Positions 6,212 through 11,864 of a stretch of DNA of 11,864 nucleotides are shown piece by piece. The translations under genes were made by a program, and so were the position numbers. Location of the stretch: NCBI GenBank assembly GCA_021160885.1, contig JAGHBR010000226.1, forward strand, positions 1 through 11,864, in the 5' to 3' direction. Position 1 is the stretch's first letter. Every line of letters starts with the position of its first letter. The DNA is from Caldisericaceae bacterium (lineage in GTDB: Bacteria; Calditrichota; Calditrichia; Calditrichales; Calditrichaceae). Below the pieces are notes generated by a model. It saw only the letters and a list, made by a program, of their open reading frames with translations, ran no database searches and was not told the DNA's origin.

Positions 6212-6832
6212 ATGAATATTTATGAATATATTGGCTACACCGGTTCTATTCTGGTAGCCATTTCGTTAATGATGAAAAATATTTACCATTTACGCCGCAT
6301 CAATCTGGTTGGCGCATCGACTTTTGCTTTTTACGGCTATCTGGTAAAGGCCTATCCTGTGGTGTTGTTGAACGGTTTTATTGCGCTGGTAGATATTTAC
6401 TATTTAATCCGCATGAATCGGGAAAAAGAAGCATTTAGTTTGCAGCCCTTATCAAAAGAGCTGTCCATTTATTTTGATCGGTTTTTAGAGTTTTACCAGT
6501 CGGATATTAAAAAATTTTTCCCGGATTTTGATGCACAAAAAGGCAAAGGTGATGAACGTTTTTTAATCCTAAGAAACATGATGCCGGTTGGTTTACTGGT
6601 AATTGAACGTCAGCCAGACAACTCGGTTTTGATTAAGTTGGACTATGCTATTCCGGATTATCGGGATTACAAAAATGGGCGTTTTATGGTCCAGACGCTA
6701 TCTAAAAAATTTAAGCATGAAGGCATTAAAAAAATGATAGCCTGTTCGTCTGTGGCAGCACATCGTAAATATCTCAAAAAAATCGGCTTTAAAGAAATCG
6801 ACGAAAAATGTTTTGCCTACCAGATTAAGTAA
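6212..6832 (+). CDS. YgjV-like membrane protein fused to a GNAT-like domain
   Basis: The 206-residue protein has two parts. Residues 1-68 form about three membrane segments (roughly 5-22, 30-46 and 48-66) and resemble the YgjV inner-membrane family. The sequence IGYTGSILVAISLMMKNIYHLRR places a basic loop after helix 1. Residues 80-110 are an amphipathic, charged linker. Residues 115-206 look like a degenerate GNAT acetyltransferase fold: strand-rich ILRNMMPVGLLVIER (119-133), DYRDYKNGRFM (149-159) where the acetyl-CoA loop would be, and HRKYLKKIGFKEI (184-196), the usual C-terminal helix-strand pattern. The classical R/QxxGxG/A is not clear, so activity is doubtful. AGGAAG at 6201-6206 supports the start. 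It has no operon partner, and its function is unknown. Confidence 0.72.
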   Translation: MNIYEYIGYTGSILVAISLMMKNIYHLRRINLVGASTFAFYGYLVKAYPVVLLNGFIALVDIYYLIRMNREKEAFSLQPLSKELSIYFDRFLEFYQSDIKKFFPDFDAQKGKGDERFLILRNMMPVGLLVIERQPDNSVLIKLDYAIPDYRDYKNGRFMVQTLSKKFKHEGIKKMIACSSVAAHRKYLKKIGFKEIDEKCFAYQIK

Positions 6833-7024
6833 AGCTTTTTTAGTGGAATGCTTGAATTGTTTAACAGTTGAATTGACCAGATATCTGAATACTGCTGAGG
6901 TAGCTCATTCAACATTCAACATTTAAAACTCAAAATTTTTCAGTAGAAAGCGACCTTCGTGGTTAATTTCAATTTGCAGTTAAGCGGCAATGCTTTTTGT
7001 CTTTAACATCGAAAAAATTTAATC

Positions 7025-7053
7025 TTGAATTGCTTTGTATCTTTCAATAATTT
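7025..7053 (+). promoter_or_regulatory. Candidate promoter of the amidase-murI-porQ-like operon
   Basis: TTGAAT (7025-7030) and TAATTT (7048-7053) have a 17-base spacer and lie about 35 bases before the amidase ATG. The match to the sigma-70 consensus is partial and the surroundings are AT-rich, so this is only a suggestion. The rest of 6833-7088 holds short direct repeats (CATTCAA at 6906-6920) but no gene. Confidence 0.25.
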
Positions 7054-7088
7054 CATTTAATTCAAAAAGTTAGTCGTGTAAAGGAATT

Positions 7089-8642
7089 ATGTTTCGCAGA
7101 AAATTTCTGAAAAAGATTTCGTATGCCTTTGGATTTGCCATTTTTAATCCGATTAAATGGCTTCAGGCCCAGTCGGAGACAGGTTTAACGGTTGAGAGAG
7201 ATGGCCAAATTGTTGGGCATGTGCCCTATGTTTTAATTCAAAACCAGTATTACATCAGGCTAAATGATTTTGCCGATGTGAATGGTTTTGGGCAGTTCAC
7301 CAACAGCAACCGAAAAAAAACCGTACTGATTGTAGATCAGGCAAAGTTTAAGTTTACACATGACAATGCTTTTGTGATAGTGAACGATCGGGTGCTGCAA
7401 ATTTTATTCACTCCGCGCTGGAGAGGCGGTGCGCTGTGGGTGGCCCTGGAAGAATTGATGGCGCTGATCAATGAGTTTACCAAGTTTAACCTGCAGTTTA
7501 ATGAGTCTCAAAAAAAGTTGATCTTTACAGATCGGCAAATAAATATTACCAGTCTGCAAATTGAACACAAAGCCAATGGCACTTTGATCAGTCTTACCGC
7601 AACACAGCCCTTTGAAGCCAAAGACCTGAAGACTAAACTGGTAAATGGCTGGCTTTATCTGGAAATTGTCGGCGGCCGGGGCGATGAAAAAGCGCTTTCT
7701 AAAAAAATCAATGATCAGAGTATCCGTGAAATACGGGCTGCGCAATTAGAACAACTATTGTCAATTGGCTTTAAGTTAAAAAATAAACCTTTGTCCTACG
7801 AGGCGCTTTTTGATGAAGCTAACGGGCAAATATTGTTAACCTTACACGAAAAAGAAGTAGCCCAGGCCAACCAGACAGAAAAGGCTGAAGATGAGCAAAA
7901 CCACTCCATAGACGAAGAATTAGAACGTCAAAAATCGGAATGGATGATCGACACCATTGTCATTGATCCGGGGCATGGCGGCAAAGACCCTGGCGCTTTG
8001 GGCTATTACAAATTGAAAGAGAAAGATATTGTGCTTTCGGTAGGTTTATTGCTTGGCAAATATTTAAAGAAGAAACTACCTGACGTTAAAATCCTTTACA
8101 CACGCAAATCTGATGTGTTCATCCCTTTGTGGAAGCGTACTAAATTTGCCAATGAAAATCATGGCAAGTTGTTTATCAGTCTGCATTGCAATGCCAGTAA
8201 AAGCCGGAGAGCAAGAGGTTTTGAAACTTACTTTTTAAGCGCGGAGAAAGACGATAAAGCCCGCGAAGTTGTTTTGCTGGAAAATGAATCTATTAAGTTT
8301 GAATCGACCGATGATCGACAAAAATACGAAGGGATAAATTTCGTCCTTGCTACTCTGGCTCAAAATGCCTTTATTAAATACAGTCAATATCTGGCATCGG
8401 TGGTGCAAAAATCGTTACGCAAATTTTTGCAGCCATTAGGCATGAAAGACCGCGGAGTTAAGCAGGGCCCATTTTGGGTGATGGTAGGTGCAACCATGCC
8501 CAATATTCTGGTAGAAATGGGTTACATTTCCAATAAAAATGAAGCAAAAATGCTGCGACGCAAATCTACACAATCTAAAATAGCGTTAGCTCTGGCAGAA
8601 GGCATTGATAAGTTTAAAACAGATTTTGAAAGCGCAATGTGA
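7089..8642 (+). CDS. N-acetylmuramoyl-L-alanine amidase (Amidase_3) with Tat-like signal
   Basis: This enzyme cleaves the bond between N-acetylmuramic acid and L-alanine in peptidoglycan, usually to part daughter cells. The 517-residue protein has FRRKFLKK (2-9), close to the twin-arginine consensus, followed by a hydrophobic stretch and a likely cut after A27 (LQA/QS). Residues 33-150 resemble a copper-amine-oxidase-N-like stalk domain, 154-253 a beta-rich AMIN-like domain, and 255-284 an acidic linker. The catalytic domain is 287-512: VIDPGHGGKDPG (291-302, H296), KEKDIVLS (310-317, E311), LFISLHCNAS (361-370, H366) and LVEMGYISN (474-482, E476). These are the zinc ligands and catalytic glutamate of the family. 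An inserted helical region (about 385-430) sits where autoregulatory segments occur in AmiB/AmiC-like enzymes. AAGGAA at 7081-7086 supports the start, and murI follows after 8 bp. Confidence 0.93.
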   Translation: MFRRKFLKKISYAFGFAIFNPIKWLQAQSETGLTVERDGQIVGHVPYVLIQNQYYIRLNDFADVNGFGQFTNSNRKKTVLIVDQAKFKFTHDNAFVIVNDRVLQILFTPRWRGGALWVALEELMALINEFTKFNLQFNESQKKLIFTDRQINITSLQIEHKANGTLISLTATQPFEAKDLKTKLVNGWLYLEIVGGRGDEKALSKKINDQSIREIRAAQLEQLLSIGFKLKNKPLSYEALFDEANGQILLTLHEKEVAQANQTEKAEDEQNHSIDEELERQKSEWMIDTIVIDPGHGGKDPGALGYYKLKEKDIVLSVGLLLGKYLKKKLPDVKILYTRKSDVFIPLWKRTKFANENHGKLFISLHCNASKSRRARGFETYFLSAEKDDKAREVVLLENESIKFESTDDRQKYEGINFVLATLAQNAFIKYSQYLASVVQKSLRKFLQPLGMKDRGVKQGPFWVMVGATMPNILVEMGYISNKNEAKMLRRKSTQSKIALALAEGIDKFKTDFESAM

Positions 8643-8650
8643 GGTAATGA

Positions 8651-9511
8651 ATGGAACGACCAATTGGTGTTTTTGATTCCGGTGTTGGCGGCCTGACCGT
8701 GGTTAAACAGTTAAGTAAAATATTACCAAACGAACAATTGATCTATTTTGGCGATACGGCGCGTATTCCTTATGGTACCAAATCCAAACGGTTGATTCAG
8801 CAATTTGCTTTGGAAGATGCATTATTTTTACTGCAATTTAATATCAAATTTTTAGTAGTGGCCTGTAATACGGCTTCTTCAAGCGCCCTGGAAATTTTAA
8901 TACAACGTTTGACGATTCCGGTAGAAGGCGTGGTGGAACCGGGCGCTCAGACAGCCGTTCAAAAGACAAGAAATGGCCGAATTGGCATAATTGGAACCAG
9001 CGCAACCATTAAAAGCAGTTCGTACTCAAAATCAATTTTAAAGTTGATGCCTGAGGCTGAGGTCTTTGGTCAGCCCTGTCCCCTGTTAGTGCCTCTGGTG
9101 GAAGAAGGCTGGCTGGATGATGAAGTGACCAAAATGACTTTAAAAAAATATCTGGCTCCGTTAATGGAACAAAAGGTGGACACCATTATTTTGGGTTGTA
9201 CGCATTATCCTTTGCTGGAAAAAGCGATTCAGCAAATTGTCGGGCCGCAGGTAACGTTGATTGATTCGGGCAAAGAGACGGCTCGTGTGGTAAAAGAAAG
9301 ATTAGCCGCTTTAAAGCTGGTCAATGCCGGGCCCAAACCGAACGAAGATCTTTATTTTGTTAGCGATAGCGCCCGACAATTCAGCCAGGTAGGCTCGCGT
9401 TTTTTGGAAAAACAACTGGAAAACGTGCAGCGTATAGATTTTGATGAATTTTTAATCAAACATTCCGATGCGCCTTTGTTAAAAAATTTAGAGGTTTTAC
9501 ATGAAGAATAA
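8651..9511 (+). CDS. murI: Glutamate racemase
   Basis: MurI makes D-glutamate from L-glutamate in the cytoplasm for the peptidoglycan stem peptide. The 286-residue protein is complete. Hallmarks are IGVFDSGVGGLTV (5-17), FGDTARIPYG (33-42), ACNTAS (71-76) with the first catalytic C72, and ILGCTHYPLL (180-189) with the second catalytic C183. H185 and D9 are also conserved. The ATG at 8651 follows the amidase stop by eight bases, and the ribosome site GAGG (8641-8644) overlaps that stop codon, so the genes are in one operon. The operon pairs peptidoglycan hydrolysis with precursor synthesis. The 3' end overlaps the next gene by 11 bp. No sign of truncation or transfer is seen. Confidence 0.97.
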   Translation: MERPIGVFDSGVGGLTVVKQLSKILPNEQLIYFGDTARIPYGTKSKRLIQQFALEDALFLLQFNIKFLVVACNTASSSALEILIQRLTIPVEGVVEPGAQTAVQKTRNGRIGIIGTSATIKSSSYSKSILKLMPEAEVFGQPCPLLVPLVEEGWLDDEVTKMTLKKYLAPLMEQKVDTIILGCTHYPLLEKAIQQIVGPQVTLIDSGKETARVVKERLAALKLVNAGPKPNEDLYFVSDSARQFSQVGSRFLEKQLENVQRIDFDEFLIKHSDAPLLKNLEVLHEE

Positions 9512-10466
9512 ATGGCTTGTGTTTTTGTTGCTTTTGTCAGGTTTTACTTACACGTTACGGGCTGGCAGTACGGCTGGCTTTGAATTTTTAAGAACCGATT
9601 TTTCAGCTCGTAGCGCGGCATTAGGCAGCGCTTTTTTAACAGTGCGCGGAGATTTGAATGGTTTAAGCTTAAATCCTGCCGGCCTGGCATTTTTGGATGA
9701 TCGGCAATTTGTGTTTAATTACACCAATTATTTAATCGATATTAATGGCGGCATGGCGGCTTATTCCCAACAGGTGCCCTACTTTAAGCGCATGGCTCTA
9801 TCGGTTACTTACATGGATTATGGCCAATTCGACGAAACGGATCAATATGCCGTAAGTACCGGCAGAACTTTTTCGGCTAACGATTTTGCTCTGGCTATTA
9901 CGCAGGCAGATCACTTGGATGAGCAGTTTAGCTATGGAATTAGCACGCGCCTGGCTTATTCTAAAATTGACGATTACACGGCTGCGGCCTGGTTATTCGA
10001 TTTTGGACTGATTTACAAAGCTACTTTTCAATCAGACCTCTATTTTGCGGTTTCGTTGCAAAATTTGGGCTGGCAATTAGATAGTTACTCGGAATCGACT
10101 AATGTTAAAGAACCAATGCCAACTTCATTAAATGTTGGAATTAGCAAAAAATTGGCCCATTTGCCATTGGAAATTAGTTTTCGCCTGCAAAAGCTCAATC
10201 AATCGGCCGAAAACTGGTACGATCGTTTTAAGCGCTTTTCGGTAGGCGGCGAATTTCGTTTTAGCGATCATTTCCATTTGCGCCTGGGTTACAACAATGA
10301 ACAGCACGAAAGCCTGCAAAGCGACGTGACGACCCAGGGCAAATTTGCCGGTTTCTCAGCAGGCGTGGGCTTTATTGTTAAAAACTTCCGTGTGGATTAC
10401 GCGTTTTCCAATTTTGAATTTTTAGGTAATGTCCATCGCTTTGGCATTAGCGGCAATTTAAGGTAA
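9501..10466 (+). CDS. PorQ/PorV-family outer-membrane beta-barrel protein
   Basis: The 321-residue protein has a signal peptide (1-21, cut after LRA) and then the family signature FLRTDFSARSAALGSAF (29-45), a V-G-D turn and LNPAGL (57-62). The rest is alternating aromatic beta-strands with YMDYGQFDETD (104-114), FSANDFALAI (124-133) and YSKIDDYTAAAW (153-164), ending in GISGNLR. This order of motifs is closer to PorQ than to PorV of type IX secretion. PorQ-like proteins also occur in FCB genomes without proof of T9SS use, and no other T9SS gene is in the window. The protein should sit in the outer membrane. The start overlaps murI by 11 bp in another frame, with GAGG at 9491-9494 six bases upstream, so translation is probably coupled to murI. 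Confidence 0.86.
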   Translation: MKNKWLVFLLLLSGFTYTLRAGSTAGFEFLRTDFSARSAALGSAFLTVRGDLNGLSLNPAGLAFLDDRQFVFNYTNYLIDINGGMAAYSQQVPYFKRMALSVTYMDYGQFDETDQYAVSTGRTFSANDFALAITQADHLDEQFSYGISTRLAYSKIDDYTAAAWLFDFGLIYKATFQSDLYFAVSLQNLGWQLDSYSESTNVKEPMPTSLNVGISKKLAHLPLEISFRLQKLNQSAENWYDRFKRFSVGGEFRFSDHFHLRLGYNNEQHESLQSDVTTQGKFAGFSAGVGFIVKNFRVDYAFSNFEFLGNVHRFGISGNLR

Positions 10467-10560
10467 ATAAAATTTATTTTAAGTAAAATATCGTCCAATA
10501 GTAAAAGATTACCACGGTTGAGGAAGCGTTTCAAAAATTAAAAAATTTGGTACAAAACGG

Positions 10561-10654
10561 TGCATTTAAAAAATCGTTAAGAAAGTCATTCCCGCGCAAG
10601 CGGGAATCCTTAAGTTGCAGGTTTGGAGAATTACTGAATTTTTCGAAGGTTTTA
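10561..10654 (+). repeat. Interspersed repeat copy C with a perfect palindromic core
   Basis: ATTCCCGC (10588-10595) and GCGGGAAT (10600-10607) are perfect 8-bp arms around GCAA. The flanks follow copy A: TTAAGAAAGTCATTCC before, CCTTAAGTTGCAGGTTTGG after, and a right end TTTCGAAGGTTTTA (10641-10654) matching the family's terminal repeat with one change. The left terminal repeat is eroded: TTTAAAAAA is present but the AAACC part is not. The left boundary is therefore approximate. The element ends 31 bp before the obgE ATG and may form part of its promoter or leader. Confidence 0.65.
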
Positions 10655-10685
10655 GTTGAAAGAAAATCAAAAAGATTAAAAAGTT

Positions 10686-11681
10686 ATGTTCATAGATTAC
10701 GTAAAAATACACGTTATTGGCGGCCATGGTGGCAGTGGAGCCGTCAGTTTCAGGCGCGAAAAGTTTGTGCCCAAAGGTGGTCCGGATGGCGGTGACGGCG
10801 GGCGCGGGGGTAGTGTAATTTTGGTCGGTAATGAACATTTGCGCACTTTGCAGGATTACAGCTACCACAAACTTTACAAAGCCAAACGTGGCCAACATGG
10901 CATGGGTAGCAACAAGCATGGCCGTAAAGGAGCTGATGTTATTTTACAGGTGCCTCTGGGCACTATTGTCAAAGATGCCGAAACCGGGCAAATTCTTGGC
11001 GACATTGTAAAGCCTGGCCAAAAACTGGTTGTGGCCCGTGGCGGAAGGGGCGGACGGGGGAATGCCCGCTATGCCACTCCAACGCATCGTTCGCCCAGGG
11101 AGTGGGAACCCGGCCAACCTGGTGAAGATCGCTGGATTGAACTGGAATTGAAATTGATTGCTGACATCGGTCTGGTGGGCCTGCCCAATGCCGGTAAATC
11201 GACTTTGCTTTCGCGCATTTCGCATGCCCGGCCCAAAATTGCGGATTATCCGTTTACCACTCTGGAACCTAATTTGGGCATTGTGGCTTACCGTGATTTT
11301 GTAAATTTTGTGGTGGCCGATATTCCGGGACTAATCGAAGGCGCACATGAGGGCAAGGGCCTTGGCATTCAATTTTTAAAACACATTGAACGCACACGCG
11401 CCCTGGCCTACCTGATCGACAGTACGGATCCCGAACCACAAAAAACTTTTGAAATTTTGTACAATGAATTGGCATCTTACAGCCCGAATCTGGTTAAAAA
11501 ACCGGCTCTGGTTGTTTTGACTAAAATGGACCTGCAAAGCGAAGAATTTAGTCCGTCCAAAATAGGCAATGGCTTGCCGGTTGTCTTCATTTCGGCGGTT
11601 CGGGGCGACCATCTTGATGAATTGAAAGATCAATTTTACCAGTTGATTAAAAAGGCTGATCAAATAGAAAATATGGAATGA
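10686..11681 (+). CDS. obgE: GTPase Obg (CgtA)
   Basis: Obg is an essential cytoplasmic GTPase that binds the large ribosomal subunit and links ribosome assembly to growth state. The 331-residue protein has the glycine-rich Obg fold (1-158) with GGHGGSGAVSFRREKFVPKG (12-31), GGPDGGDGGRGGS (31-43) and GGRGGRGNA (119-127). The G domain follows: P-loop GLPNAGKS (165-172), switch I TTLEPNLG (191-198), DIPG (212-215), TKMD (279-282) and SA (303-304). It stops soon after the G domain, so the C-terminal OCT domain of Bacillus-type Obg and the acidic tail of E. coli Obg are absent. Short Obgs like this are known in FCB bacteria. No good ribosome site precedes the ATG, only AAAAAG. The start is chosen because MFIDYVKIHV matches the family N-terminus. 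It overlaps dprA by four bases (ATGA). Confidence 0.97.
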   Translation: MFIDYVKIHVIGGHGGSGAVSFRREKFVPKGGPDGGDGGRGGSVILVGNEHLRTLQDYSYHKLYKAKRGQHGMGSNKHGRKGADVILQVPLGTIVKDAETGQILGDIVKPGQKLVVARGGRGGRGNARYATPTHRSPREWEPGQPGEDRWIELELKLIADIGLVGLPNAGKSTLLSRISHARPKIADYPFTTLEPNLGIVAYRDFVNFVVADIPGLIEGAHEGKGLGIQFLKHIERTRALAYLIDSTDPEPQKTFEILYNELASYSPNLVKKPALVVLTKMDLQSEEFSPSKIGNGLPVVFISAVRGDHLDELKDQFYQLIKKADQIENME

Positions 11682-11864
11682 GCGAATTCTCTTTAGAGGC
11701 TTTGTTGGAATTGTTTTCCATTCCAACAATCGGGCCGGCCAGGTTGCGTAAATTGATTTCAGTATTCGGTTCTCCGGAAGGGGTACTAAAGGCCAGTTAC
11801 CGCAGCCTGATCGGTGTAGAAGGCATCGATCAAAAAACGGCCGAACGCATTAAACAGGGCCCGG
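11678..11864 (+). CDS. dprA: DNA-processing protein DprA, N-terminal fragment cut by the window end
   Basis: An open frame starts at the ATG inside the obgE stop (ATGA, 11678-11681) and runs to the window end for 62 codons without a stop. The predicted protein begins MSEFSLEALLELFSIPTIGP and continues ARLRKLISVFGSPEGVLKAS, then SLIGVEGIDQKTAERI. This is the helical N-terminus of DprA: a first-helix IP-x-IG-xxR motif, FGSPEGVL, then a helix-hairpin-helix-like GVEGIDQKTAERI. DprA loads RecA onto incoming single-stranded DNA in natural transformation. The diagnostic Rossmann-like domain lies outside the window, so the call rests on the N-terminal region alone. The overlap with obgE implies coupled translation. 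Confidence 0.78.
   Translation, partial: MSEFSLEALLELFSIPTIGPARLRKLISVFGSPEGVLKASYRSLIGVEGIDQKTAERIKQGP

Noticed and set aside
7778..7795. AATAAACCTTTG inside the amidase gene as another repeat end
   Set aside because: It is in-frame coding sequence for conserved-looking protein, with no partner inverted end or palindrome nearby.
10464..10480. AAATAAA-A-TTTATTT inverted repeat at the end of the porQ-like gene as a terminator
   Set aside because: The stem is all A/T with a one-base centre and overlaps the stop codon, so it would be too weak to act as an intrinsic terminator.
10547..10795. Plus-strand open frame of 82 codons before and into obgE
   Set aside because: Its N-terminal part is a translation of repeat copy C (FPRKRES is a common artefact of such palindromes), and the rest is obgE in another frame.

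Overview
This window looks like ordinary chromosome from a Gram-negative bacterium of the FCB (Fibrobacteres-Chlorobi-Bacteroidetes) assemblage. A member of Calditrichota such as Caldithrix is my best guess. The evidence is indirect. It includes a sedoheptulose-7-phosphate isomerase of the LPS heptose route, a PorQ/PorV-type outer-membrane barrel, a geranylgeranylglyceryl-phosphate synthase of the long bacterial type, and moderate G+C with AT-rich intergenic DNA. No phage, plasmid, integrase, transposase, CRISPR, tRNA or rRNA is visible.

Layout. Positions 1-386 hold no gene, only hairpin-forming sequence. Three genes then run on the minus strand: an NAD-dependent sugar-nucleotide epimerase (387-1337), gmhA (1580-2167) and a PcrB/GGGPS-type prenylglyceryl-phosphate synthase (2171-2920). 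The last two form a tight operon with a 3-bp gap. A divergent 199-bp promoter region (2921-3119) follows, and everything after it is on the plus strand. First comes a MEMO1-family protein (amrB, 3120-3953), then lemA (4006-4617), a secreted TPM-domain protein with a Gly-rich tail (4629-5393) and a second, soluble TPM-domain protein (5481-5921). Next is a YgjV-like membrane protein with a GNAT-like C-terminus (6212-6832). An envelope operon follows: N-acetylmuramoyl-L-alanine amidase with a Tat-like signal (7089-8642), murI (8651-9511) and a PorQ/PorV-family barrel (9501-10466, overlapping murI by 11 bp). The window ends with obgE (10686-11681) and the first 62 codons of dprA (from 11678), coupled by an ATGA overlap.

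Most genes concern the cell envelope: sugar-nucleotide and heptose supply, glycerol-ether lipid precursor, peptidoglycan precursor (D-glutamate) and peptidoglycan hydrolysis, and an outer-membrane barrel. LemA and TPM proteins are membrane-associated but poorly understood.

The clearest structure not explained by genes is a short interspersed repeat family. Two clear copies (1457-1575 and 5974-6070), one eroded copy (about 10561-10654) and one probable core fragment (159-190) are present. The clear copies have terminal inverted repeats of the form AAACCTTTGAAA, are bounded by TA, and carry an internal palindrome of the type GTCATTCCCGC...GCGGGAAT. This is the pattern expected of a non-autonomous MITE. 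The other points worth checking are the possible ether-lipid gene in a bacterium, the YgjV/GNAT fusion, the Tat-like amidase signal, and the MEMO gene without its usual AMMECR1 and radical-SAM partners. I did not find a convincing wholly new system.
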